A DNA stretch of 13,957 bases from DALYLB01 sp046154695 (GTDB lineage: Bacteria; Acidobacteriota; Blastocatellia; RBC074). The notes under the pieces were generated by a model. It was not told the origin of the DNA, did no database searches, and saw only the letters and a program-made list of their open reading frames with translations. A program made the position numbers and the translations under genes. The stretch is from assembly GCA_046154695.1 (NCBI GenBank), contig JBJXFI010000338.1, positions 1 to 13,957 on the forward strand. Reading direction: 5' to 3'. This document shows positions 7,433-13,957 of this stretch, piece after piece; the stretch's first letter is position 1; the number at the start of each line of letters is the position of its first letter.

Positions 7433-7492
7433 TGTTTGGAGCCCCGCCTTCAGACATCAATCCATAGACCGCCTGAAGGCGGGACTCCAAAC
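7433..7492. repeat. Inverted repeat with nested palindrome between two sugar-enzyme genes
   Basis: GTTTGGAGCCCCGCCTTCAG (7434-7453) and CTGAAGGCGGGACTCCAAAC (7473-7492) are reverse complements at 19 of 20 positions, with a 19-base spacer. Inside the spacer side lies the smaller palindrome CCGCCT-GA-AGGCGG (7469-7482), which offers an alternative, mutually exclusive hairpin. It sits between the oxidoreductase stop (7516) and the isomerase start (7413), ending seven bases before the isomerase ribosome site. It could be a dispersed REP-like element, an mRNA processing hairpin or an attenuator. Confidence 0.6.
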
Positions 7493-7515
7493 GATTCCCT
7501 CATTGAGAGTGTCGT

Positions 7516-9120
7516 TTAGAGGCTCCAGCCCTTGCGATACTCGCGCTGCAGGTACTGTTTGGCATCGGAGTTTTTGGTGATCACGCCTTTATCGCCGTCG
7601 TAATAGATCTTCTTGCTCTGACCGACCTTCATCGCCACGACTCCAAGAAGCATGGTTTCGGTCAGACGCGATGCGTATTCGAAGGGACAGGTCGCCTTCT
7701 CCTTGCCCTTGATCGCGTTGATCCAGTTCATGCGGTGTTTGGCCTGTCCCATGGGTCCTTCGCCGCTCTTCTCGACGCGGAAATAGGTCTTCGGCACCTT
7801 CGCCGCGACCTCCATCAGCGATTGCGGATAGAGCTTCGGATTGGAGGCGTACGTCCCATGGACGAGGATTCCCTTCTCTCCGATAAAGATCGCTCCGCCG
7901 CCGCCGTCGAGTTGGACATCATCCGGCAGCTGATCCGGGCGGGCGGGCATGAGGCCGCCGTCAAACCAGGTCAGCTTCACCGGCGGCTGCGCGCCGCGCG
8001 AGGGGAAGTGATAGACGACGTGGCTTCCCATCGGATAAGAGACGCGGTTGTTCTTGAGGTCGGTCCCGAAAGGCGTGAAGGTCGCCTCGACGCTCGTCGG
8101 ATAGGTCAGGCCGAGCGCCCAATAGGGGTGATCGATCAGGTGCGCCGCCATATCGCCGATCGCTCCCGTGCCCCAATCGAGCCAGCCGCGCCAATTGAAC
8201 GGATGATAGATCGGGTGATATGCCACTTCCGGCGCGGGTCCGAGGAACAGATCCCAATTCACCCCCTCCGGCACGGGATAATTCCCGTCCATCGCCGTCG
8301 CCAGCGCCCGGTTAACCTGGCGCGCTGTCCAGTCGGTCCCGAAGTTGCCGCCCGGCCCGGCCGCCGGCGCGGCCCCGGTCGTAGAGCCCGGTTTGCCGGG
8401 GCGCGGAACGCCCTGCGGCCAGAAGCCCAGCGGACGATTTGTCCAGACGTTTACTTCCTTGATCTGGCCGATCACGCCGGCCTGTACCCATTCATTGACC
8501 AGCGCGGCGCCCTCGCTCGAATGGCCCATGTTTCCCATCTGCGTCACGGCCTTCGTGCGCGCGGCCGTCTCGCGCAGCACGCGGGCCTCCTGGATCGACC
8601 ACGTCAGCGGCTTCTCGACATAGGCGTGCTTGCCCAGCTCCATCGCGGTCTTGGCGATCGTCGCGTGCAGGTGATCGGGCGTTGCAACGACAATCGCGTC
8701 GATGTCCTTCTGCTCCTCGAGCATCTTTCGGAAATCCGTGTGCCGTTTGGCCGTCTTGAATACCTCCTGCAGCTTCGCGGTCTGCGCGCGCCGCTCATCC
8801 ATCATGCGCTGCATCTGTTCGCTCACCGGCTGACCGCCCTGACCGCCCGGGCCGCGCTGCCGGGACATTCCCGCGACCTCACGGTCCACATATCCGAAGT
8901 CCACATCGCAGATGGCCACCATGTTCTGGCCGCCGGCGACCAGCTCTCCCGAATCCGTCTTTCCCTGGCCGCCGCACCCGATCAGCGCGAAATTGACCGT
9001 ATCGCTCGGCGGGGTATACCCCACGCCTCCCAGCACGCGGCGCGGAACGATCATCGCGCTAACCGCCGTTCCCGTCGTGCCGGCCACGAATTTTCGTCTT
9101 GTGATCTTCTCTTTTTTCAT
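7516..9120 (-). CDS. Tat-exported Gfo/Idh/MocA-family oxidoreductase
   Basis: This 534-residue protein is a probable NAD(P)-dependent sugar oxidoreductase. A twin-arginine signal, ITRRKFVAG (residues 6-14), heads the protein and is followed by a hydrophobic stretch. A Rossmann domain begins at VNFALIGCGGQGK (42-54), with the family's VVATPDHLHA (144-153) and the EKP motif (169-171). The C-terminal substrate domain includes GDMAAHLIDHPYWAL (322-336), carrying the usual Asp/His pair. Exported members of this family often hold a tightly bound cofactor, as in glucose-fructose oxidoreductase; that is inference here. Two low-complexity Gly/Pro/Gln-rich inserts occur at about 86-99 and 235-260. ATG 9120 was chosen over 9195 because it puts the Tat motif at the N-terminus and follows AGGGA at 9127-9131. 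It lies between two TIM-barrel sugar isomerase-like genes on the same strand. Confidence 0.9.
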   Translation of the reverse strand: MKKEKITRRKFVAGTTGTAVSAMIVPRRVLGGVGYTPPSDTVNFALIGCGGQGKTDSGELVAGGQNMVAICDVDFGYVDREVAGMSRQRGPGGQGGQPVSEQMQRMMDERRAQTAKLQEVFKTAKRHTDFRKMLEEQKDIDAIVVATPDHLHATIAKTAMELGKHAYVEKPLTWSIQEARVLRETAARTKAVTQMGNMGHSSEGAALVNEWVQAGVIGQIKEVNVWTNRPLGFWPQGVPRPGKPGSTTGAAPAAGPGGNFGTDWTARQVNRALATAMDGNYPVPEGVNWDLFLGPAPEVAYHPIYHPFNWRGWLDWGTGAIGDMAAHLIDHPYWALGLTYPTSVEATFTPFGTDLKNNRVSYPMGSHVVYHFPSRGAQPPVKLTWFDGGLMPARPDQLPDDVQLDGGGGAIFIGEKGILVHGTYASNPKLYPQSLMEVAAKVPKTYFRVEKSGEGPMGQAKHRMNWINAIKGKEKATCPFEYASRLTETMLLGVVAMKVGQSKKIYYDGDKGVITKNSDAKQYLQREYRKGWSL

Positions 9121-9379
9121 ATTGTTTCCCTGGAAAATCATCCCCAAAGCCACACAAGGAGAAACGAAACTGACAATCCTTCCTTCGCGTCTCATCGTTT
9201 GCCTTCGTGGATGAGGCTTTCATTGTTTCAGACGGCTAAATCGGAACAGAAAAGATTGGGACAAACAACGAAAAACACGAGCGGCACGAAGAGAAGTTTC
9301 CCCCTCTTGTCCAGCTCTTCTTCGCTATCTTCGTCTCTTCGAGGATCATTCCTCATGTCCCCAGGCATCATGTTTCGAT
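9121..9379. other. Intergenic region with imperfect palindromic segment
   Basis: The 259 bp between the second isomerase stop and the oxidoreductase start hold no convincing gene. The segment 9258-9361 begins GGGACA and ends TGTCCC, with CACGAAGAGAAG on the left and several CTTCG/CTTCTTCG runs on the right. This makes an imperfect long hairpin that could terminate the upstream gene or be an eroded repeat. The 14-mer TTTCATTGTTTCAG at 9218-9231 recurs upstream of the next gene. Confidence 0.4.
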
Positions 9380-10333
9380 TCAGGCCAGCGCGTCCTTGAT
9401 GAATTGATAGCATTTTCTGACTTCGGCGACCGCATCCTCGCCGCGATACTCGTACTCGATATTGGCAGGAATATCCCATTTCTTCTGCTTCAGCAACTGC
9501 AAAACCGGCTTGATCGGCGTATCGCCCTGTCCCCAGATCGTATTCGGGCCGTTCTCTTTCTTCCGATCCTTGATGTGCAGGTTGGAGATGCGGGCATGGT
9601 TCCGCTGCAGATAGTCGACGGGGTCGAATCCGGCGGCGAAGAAATGGCCGATATCCAGATTGACCGCGAAGTATTTCGACATCGCCAGCGCCTTCTCGAA
9701 GCTCTCCGGTTTGGCGAACTCGTTCGGGTCGGTCAGGTTGGAATGGCCATGCATGGCGACCGTGATCCGGTGCTTGTCGGCGAAGGGCGCGACGCGTTTT
9801 GCGGCCGTCAGCGTCGAGGAAGCGGTGATCACCTTGACGCCGAGCGCCTGCGCCATCTGGAAGCCGCGATCGATCTCCTCGTCGGTGAAGCCGTCATTGA
9901 AGCTCAGATTGTATGCCGCCAGGTGAATTCCGGCCCCGTCGAATTTCCGGCGAACCTCCTTGAAGTGATCGAGCGGAACGCTCAACCTCCACTGGCGAAC
10001 CTCTTCCTGCCGTTTGCGCATCGCTTCGCGCATTTCGGGCGTCGGTCCTTCTCCGGGAGGGCGGTTTGCCGGCGGGGGCGGCGCGCCCGCACCGGGCGGC
10101 CCCGGACGCGGCCCCATCTGCATGCGCGGCTCCACGTGTCCCGAAAAAAGCTCGCACTCCCCGATCCCGATCTCCCGCATCGCTCTCAGCGCATCATCGA
10201 GCGACAGATTCCGAAAGCTATAGGATTGAATGCCGACCCGCACTCCATTCACTTTGGAGTCGCCCCCCGGGAGCGTCAACGTCAACGGCAGTCCCAGGGC
10301 GGCCATCTTCCCGAATTCTCGTCTTGAATACAC
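9380..10333 (-). CDS. Second Tat-exported sugar phosphate isomerase/epimerase-like TIM barrel
   Basis: This 317-residue protein is a divergent member of the same TIM-barrel family as the gene at 6346-7413. The N-terminus YSRREFGKMAAL is a near-consensus SRRxF Tat signal. Barrel motifs follow: GIQSYSFRNL (34-43), GECELFSGH (58-66), AMHGHSN (193-199, where relatives have E-N-H), NLDIGHF (225-231), NLHIKDR (251-257) and IEYEY (292-296). The probable metal ligands are H195 or H197, D227, H253 and E293, so the first ligand differs from its neighbour's glutamate. A Pro/Gly-rich insert at about 74-97 interrupts an early loop. I chose GTG at 10333 because AAGGAG lies at 10344-10349. An upstream in-frame ATG at 10390 falls beyond a palindromic repeat and would bury the Tat motif. 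Export is well supported; the reaction is not known. Confidence 0.84.
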   Translation of the reverse strand: MYSRREFGKMAALGLPLTLTLPGGDSKVNGVRVGIQSYSFRNLSLDDALRAMREIGIGECELFSGHVEPRMQMGPRPGPPGAGAPPPPANRPPGEGPTPEMREAMRKRQEEVRQWRLSVPLDHFKEVRRKFDGAGIHLAAYNLSFNDGFTDEEIDRGFQMAQALGVKVITASSTLTAAKRVAPFADKHRITVAMHGHSNLTDPNEFAKPESFEKALAMSKYFAVNLDIGHFFAAGFDPVDYLQRNHARISNLHIKDRKKENGPNTIWGQGDTPIKPVLQLLKQKKWDIPANIEYEYRGEDAVAEVRKCYQFIKDALA

Positions 10334-10358
10334 GATTGATGTTCTCCTTCGAAAAAGT

Positions 10359-10382
10359 GGCACAAGCTGGACAGCTTGTGCC
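10359..10382. repeat. Palindromic repeat, copy 1
   Basis: A perfect 11-bp inverted repeat, GGCACAAGCTG, then GA, then the exact reverse complement. It is identical over 24 bases to copy 2 at 10478-10501. It lies just upstream of the isomerase ribosome site (10344-10349), so a hairpin would form in the 5' leader of that mRNA. It has the size and symmetry of REP-type elements. Confidence 0.85.
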
Positions 10383-10477
10383 GCATCCACCAGACACTCA
10401 CGGAAAAAGACTGGGCCTCGACCGAGACCCCTTTCGGCGCGCGGCCCGCCGGACTCTTCACGCCCGCTCTCACACTC

Positions 10478-10501
10478 GGCACAAGCTGGACAGCTTGTGC
10501 C
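10478..10501. repeat. Palindromic repeat, copy 2
   Basis: The same 24-bp palindrome as 10359-10382, in the same orientation as judged by the central GA, with start points 119 bases apart. Flanking bases are not shared beyond the palindrome, which argues against a simple tandem duplication of a larger block. Confidence 0.85.
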
Positions 10502-10511
10502 ACCATGCTTT

Positions 10512-10541
10512 TCATTGTTTCAGGGCGTCGCCACACGACAT
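10512..10541 (-). CDS. Possible nine-residue leader peptide
   Basis: On the minus strand AAGGAG lies six bases before an ATG at 10541, the best-spaced ribosome site in this intergenic region. The frame reads MSCGDALKQ and then stops. It ends about 180 bases before the isomerase start and just before palindrome copy 2. There is no run of regulatory codons such as repeated His or Trp, so a classical attenuator is not indicated. It may be chance. Confidence 0.15.
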   Translation of the reverse strand: MSCGDALKQ

Positions 10542-10736
10542 GTACGACTCCTTATGTTTGCTGGCATATTTCCGGCAGACACGAACGCCCGTCTCCCGCT
10601 CTCAATGCGGGGTGGTTTCGATCTCAGAGGGTGATGTCTTGCCGATTGCTTACCAATCCAAGACGATGGTGCGTATCAAAAAGTTACAAGGAAATCCCCG
10701 GGCTCTCATTTTCTCTTCCCGACAGGCACGCCCCGC

Positions 10737-13700
10737 CTACTGCGTGATCGTGATTTTAATCCCGGCAATCGTCATCGAACCGGTCCGTGTGGAGCCGCTT
10801 GTTCGGGGTTTCACCGAATAGCCGACCGTTCCATTGCCCGTGCCGCTCGCCCCCGCCGTGATTGTGATCCAACCGGTATTGTTGCTCTTCGCGGTCCAGG
10901 GACAGGCGGGGTCTCCGGCGGCAACCGCCACGACGCCGGTCCCTCCGCTGACGGGAAAATTCTGGCTGGTCGGGCTGATCGAGAACGAGCAACCCGACGT
11001 CTGTGTGAGTGTGAAGGTCAGGCCGGCGATTGTGATTGCGCCGACCCGCTGCGGGCCGGTGTTGACCGGGACCGAATAACCGACGCTTCCATTCCCTGTC
11101 CCGGTCGCTCCGGTGGTAACCGTGATCCACGAGGCGTTGCTCACCGCCGTCCGCGCGCAGCCGGCTCCCGCGGTCACACTCACGGTTCCGGTTTTGGCCG
11201 GGGACGAGATCGTCCGGCTGGTCGGCGAGATCGAGTATGAGCAACTGGTGCCTTGTGTGACGGTAAAGATCTGGCCGGCGGCCGTGATCGTTCCGGTGCG
11301 TTGAGCGCCCGCGTTTGCGGCGATCGAATAGGTGATGGTTCCATTGCCGCTCCCGCTGCCTCCCGCGGTGACGGTGATCCAGGCGGCATTGCTCGCCGCC
11401 GTCCACGCGCATCCGGCGCCCGCGGTCACATTCACGGCCCCGCTTCCGCCTCCTGTCGCGGCCGTCTGACTCGTCGGGCTGATCGAGTAAGCGCAGCCGA
11501 CGCTCTGGGTGATCGTGAACGTCTGACCGGCCGCCGTGATCGTGCCGGTGCGCTGCGGGCCGGCGTTTGCGTCGACCTGATAGCCGACGCTTCCACCCCC
11601 GCTTCCGCTGCTTCCCTCATTGATCGAGACCCAGGGGGCATTGCTCGCCGCCGTCCACGCGCATCCGGCGCCCGCGGCCACATTCACGGTTCCGGCTCCG
11701 CCCGCGGAACCGACCGTCTGTCCCGCCGGACTGACCGAGTATTCACAGGCCGGGCTTTGTGTGATGGTGAACGTATGGCCGGCGATCGTAATCGTGCCGG
11801 TGCGCAGCGGGCTGGCGTCCTCCGAGACCGTATAATTGACGGTCCCATTGCCGCTCCCGCTGCCGCCGGCGATAACCGTGATCCAGGGCGCATTGCTCGT
11901 CGCCGTCCATGCGCACCCGGCCGGCGCGGTCACGCCCACTGTCCCGGTCCCTCCCGCCGACGAGACGGTCTGGCTCGTCGGTGAAATCGCGTAACTGCAT
12001 GGAACGAAGGTTGCGGTGTAGGTGCTATTCGCCGATGGCGTGGAGATTGCGTGCGAAACCGCGCCGCCATCGGACCACGAGCCGAAGCCATGCTCCGTTC
12101 CGCCCACACTCTGGGGCAAAACCGCGCCCAGGACCCGTTCAACGCCGATCACGCTCTGAAAGGAGGTCGGAGTCGCCGTTGGCTGGCCGTCCACGGTCAC
12201 AACCATCTCGGGAGGGCTGGTCTGCAGCGTGATCGTGGAAATATTCGGATGGATGTCGCGGTAGGTCGAATGCGAGGCGCCGAGGCTGTCCGTGACGGTC
12301 AGATGAATGCGATACCAGACATTGGTCGAGGTCTCGCCGATGATGGGAATCACGAACGAGCCGCCAGAGGCTCCGCTTGTCGCCGGGACCTGCGGGTGCG
12401 TGTGGGTATCGTGATGGAAGTCCACCTGCCAGGTGAACGCGCTCGTAGGCAGGGCGCCTGTCTCGGGATCCGTCCCTGTTCCCGCGTAAGTGATTGTCTG
12501 GCCTCCCTGGTATAGCGCCTCCGCGACCGGCGTCGTGATGGCGGCGATCGGGGCCTGATTGGTCGTCACGGTCAATGTCGCCTCGTTACTCGTCGCCGCC
12601 CCGAACTCGTTGGAGACGGTGCACCGAAATCGCGCGCCGCTATCGCCGAGCGCGGCCGCGGCGATCGAGTGCGTCCCCGCGGTCGCCCCCGCGATATCCA
12701 CGCCGTCGCGCTGCCACTGATAGCTGAAGGGAGCCGTGCCCGATACCGAGACGCTGAAGCTCGCGGGGCCCCCCTCGGTCACGGTCAGGCTGCCCGGATG
12801 CTGCGTGATGACAGGCGATTGACTTGCCGTGTACTCGATCCGCCACACCTGCCCCCCCGCCCCGCGCTGCAGGTAGTACAGATCGCCATCCACACTCACT
12901 TCCAGGTCCACCAGCGAGGACAACCCGGTCGCGAAATCCGACACCGCGCCCGTGGCGGGATCCAGGAATTTGATCCATCCGGCGCAGTAATCCCCGAAGA
13001 AATATTTTCCGAAATAGGCCGCCGGAAAACGCCCGACCGTCGGATTGTAAAATGCGGCGCCCGTGATTGCGCAGGCACCGCTGAGATGTTGGAAGGCATG
13101 CACCGGATCCTGAAACCCGGGCTTGGGCGGATTGCACGCGCCTTCGCAGGTCGGCCAGCCATAGTTCGCCCCCGCGATGACATCATCGATCTCTTCCCAT
13201 GCCGTTTGGCCCACATCATTGGCAAAGATCCGCCCCGTTCCGGGCTGTATCGCGAAAGTATAGGGATTGCGGAATCCGAACGCCCAGATGGCGCGATTCT
13301 TCCCGCTGGCCGTGCCGTAAAACGGATTCTCCGCGGGAATGCTCCCATCTGGATTGATGCGCAGAATCTTTCCGAGCAGGTTCGTGAGCGTTTGCGAATT
13401 GGTCGACACCACGTCATCCCCGACAGCGATATACAGCTTGCCGTCCGGTCCGAAATGCATCGCGCCTCCATTGTGGAAGCTCGAATTGGCGCTGAGGTTA
13501 TCGAGCTCCAAAATGACGGTTTCACTGCCCGGCACGGCCGCATCGCCGCCGGCCGTGAAGCGGCTGACTCGATTGTGCAGCGGCGCTGCCGACGGAGTGT
13601 AATAGACGTAAACGAATTGATTGTTCGCGAAATCCGGATCGAACGCCACGCCGAGCAGACCGCGCTCGCCGAGCGAGCTGACGGAAAGCGTGAGAAACGG

Positions 13701-13957
13701 AGTCGGCAACAAGGCGCCATTCTTGATGACTCGCATCGCCCCTGCCTGCAGGCAAACGAAGATCCGCCCATCCGGCGCAATCGCCATCGCTGTCGGACTC
13801 GCCAATCCGGCAGCGATCTGCGTCTCCGCAAACCCCACCGGCAATGTGGCCGCGGAAGAGACCGGCGAGGGCGAACCCGCCCGCACCCCAAGCAGGATCA
13901 GAATAAGAAAAAGCGAGATCAGGTACGGCGGAAAAGAAACGAAACGGACTGAGGCGC
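10737..13957 (-). CDS. Secreted PQQ-type glucose/sorbosone dehydrogenase with Ig, PKD-like and five BACON domains (5' end beyond window)
   Basis: The open frame runs 1,049 codons from a GTG at 13886 and continues upstream to the right edge. It encodes a hydrophobic stretch (LISLFLILILLGVRA), plainly the core of a signal peptide. The true start is therefore outside the window. Counting from 13886, a GSDH-type beta-propeller spans about 16-352, with SFHNGG (H138, likely catalytic base), GFRNPYTFA (R206) and ANYGWP (Y242, W244). These match soluble quinoprotein glucose dehydrogenase motifs. An Ig-like domain (356-441, YQWQRDG...RFRCTVSN), a PKD-like region (443-629) and five BACON domains (630-1049) follow. 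Members oxidise sugars using PQQ outside the cytoplasm. Ig and BACON parts probably bind glycans or the cell surface. The C-terminus ends inside the fifth BACON domain with KITITQ. Cofactor and substrate are inferred from family. Confidence 0.9.
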   Translation of the reverse strand, partial: ASVRFVSFPPYLISLFLILILLGVRAGSPSPVSSAATLPVGFAETQIAAGLASPTAMAIAPDGRIFVCLQAGAMRVIKNGALLPTPFLTLSVSSLGERGLLGVAFDPDFANNQFVYVYYTPSAAPLHNRVSRFTAGGDAAVPGSETVILELDNLSANSSFHNGGAMHFGPDGKLYIAVGDDVVSTNSQTLTNLLGKILRINPDGSIPAENPFYGTASGKNRAIWAFGFRNPYTFAIQPGTGRIFANDVGQTAWEEIDDVIAGANYGWPTCEGACNPPKPGFQDPVHAFQHLSGACAITGAAFYNPTVGRFPAAYFGKYFFGDYCAGWIKFLDPATGAVSDFATGLSSLVDLEVSVDGDLYYLQRGAGGQVWRIEYTASQSPVITQHPGSLTVTEGGPASFSVSVSGTAPFSYQWQRDGVDIAGATAGTHSIAAAALGDSGARFRCTVSNEFGAATSNEATLTVTTNQAPIAAITTPVAEALYQGGQTITYAGTGTDPETGALPTSAFTWQVDFHHDTHTHPQVPATSGASGGSFVIPIIGETSTNVWYRIHLTVTDSLGASHSTYRDIHPNISTITLQTSPPEMVVTVDGQPTATPTSFQSVIGVERVLGAVLPQSVGGTEHGFGSWSDGGAVSHAISTPSANSTYTATFVPCSYAISPTSQTVSSAGGTGTVGVTAPAGCAWTATSNAPWITVIAGGSGSGNGTVNYTVSEDASPLRTGTITIAGHTFTITQSPACEYSVSPAGQTVGSAGGAGTVNVAAGAGCAWTAASNAPWVSINEGSSGSGGGSVGYQVDANAGPQRTGTITAAGQTFTITQSVGCAYSISPTSQTAATGGGSGAVNVTAGAGCAWTAASNAAWITVTAGGSGSGNGTITYSIAANAGAQRTGTITAAGQIFTVTQGTSCSYSISPTSRTISSPAKTGTVSVTAGAGCARTAVSNASWITVTTGATGTGNGSVGYSVPVNTGPQRVGAITIAGLTFTLTQTSGCSFSISPTSQNFPVSGGTGVVAVAAGDPACPWTAKSNNTGWITITAGASGTGNGTVGYSVKPRTSGSTRTGSMTIAGIKITITQ
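10740..11999 (-). repeat. Five tandem BACON-domain repeats (252-bp period)
   Basis: The C-terminal 420 residues divide exactly into five 84-residue units: 11748-11999, 11496-11747, 11244-11495, 10992-11243 and 10740-10991 in protein order. Each begins C-x-[YF]-x-[IV]-S-P and contains a second cysteine near position 29-30 (usually GCAWTA), then W-[IV]-[TS] and a closing [TI]-x-TQ. Units 2 and 3 share a 40-base identical block (11386-11425 and 11638-11677), exactly 252 bases apart. This indicates recent duplication or conversion. The paired cysteines could form one disulfide per unit. Confidence 0.92.

Larger units (their letters stand above)
10334..10736. other. Intergenic region with two palindromic repeats
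   Basis: These 403 bp separate the large dehydrogenase gene from the second isomerase gene. No credible full-length gene is present. It contains two copies of a 24-bp palindrome (10359-10382 and 10478-10501), a second copy of the 14-mer TTTCATTGTTTCAG (10510-10523), and a nine-codon open frame with a strong ribosome site at 10512-10541. A promoter for the isomerase gene is expected in 10540-10736. TTGATA...TTGGTA with 17-base spacing is visible on the minus strand near 10650-10680, but it is weak. Confidence 0.45.

Noticed and set aside
9121..9195. Longer start for the oxidoreductase at ATG 9195
   Set aside because: It adds 25 residues ahead of the Tat signal, whereas ATG 9120 has its own ribosome site.
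7735..9399. 554-residue open frame antisense to the oxidoreductase gene
   Set aside because: Arg-rich shadow frame. The opposite strand carries complete Gfo/Idh/MocA motifs.
10334..10390. Longer start for the second isomerase at ATG 10390
   Set aside because: The extension is translated from the palindromic repeat and displaces the Tat motif from the N-terminus.
10740..11999. Regular 252-bp repeats as a non-coding satellite or CRISPR-like array
   Set aside because: The repeats stay in one reading frame and encode BACON domains. Unit size and divergence do not fit CRISPR.
13884..13886. GTG at 13886 as start of the dehydrogenase gene
   Set aside because: The same frame continues upstream through a signal-peptide core, so translation must begin beyond the window.
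12669..13952. 427-residue open frame antisense to the dehydrogenase gene
   Set aside because: No domain; the opposite strand encodes the propeller with catalytic motifs.

Overview
The window is a GC-rich bacterial chromosomal segment, most likely from an Acidobacteriota relative of Solibacter/Bryobacter. The lineage call rests on two family-level clues. The first protein ends in a domain that looks like the 'Solibacter C-terminal' (TIGR03437-type) module, and the last protein carries a five-copy BACON array with exported enzyme domains, both common in that group. Tat-exported sugar enzymes fit the same picture. No rRNA, tRNA, CRISPR array, transposase or phage gene was seen.

Layout: (1) 1-277, minus strand: N-terminus of xylose isomerase XylA, cut by the left edge. 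(2) 278-809: a long divergent intergenic region with two inverted repeats. (3) 810-6271, plus strand: a tight four-gene operon. It encodes a secreted CotH-kinase-like protein with two lamin-tail domains and a Solibacter C-terminal domain, a HlyD-like periplasmic adaptor, a VTC-type polyphosphate-polymerase-like protein, and a DUF4956 membrane protein. The genes are separated by 16 nt, 6 nt and an 8-nt overlap. (4) 6346-10333, minus strand: three Tat-exported enzymes, namely two xylose-isomerase-like TIM barrels flanking a Gfo/Idh/MocA oxidoreductase, separated by intergenic regions carrying palindromic repeats. (5) 10737-13957, minus strand: a secreted PQQ-type glucose/sorbosone dehydrogenase fused to an Ig-like domain, a PKD-like region and five BACON domains. 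Its start lies beyond the right edge.

How the genes may work together: the plus-strand operon reads as one membrane-associated system. A cytosolic polyphosphate-polymerase-like enzyme would sit beside a membrane protein with an MgtC-like motif, with an adaptor and a kinase-like protein outside the membrane. This is the strongest candidate for a poorly described system. Its outside components are the unusual part: the kinase-like domain departs from the usual motif at the expected metal-binding position, and the adaptor has no transporter partner in view. The minus-strand genes suggest oxidation and isomerisation of sugars in the periplasm or at the cell surface, next to cytosolic xylose isomerase. 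Specific substrates cannot be read from the sequence.
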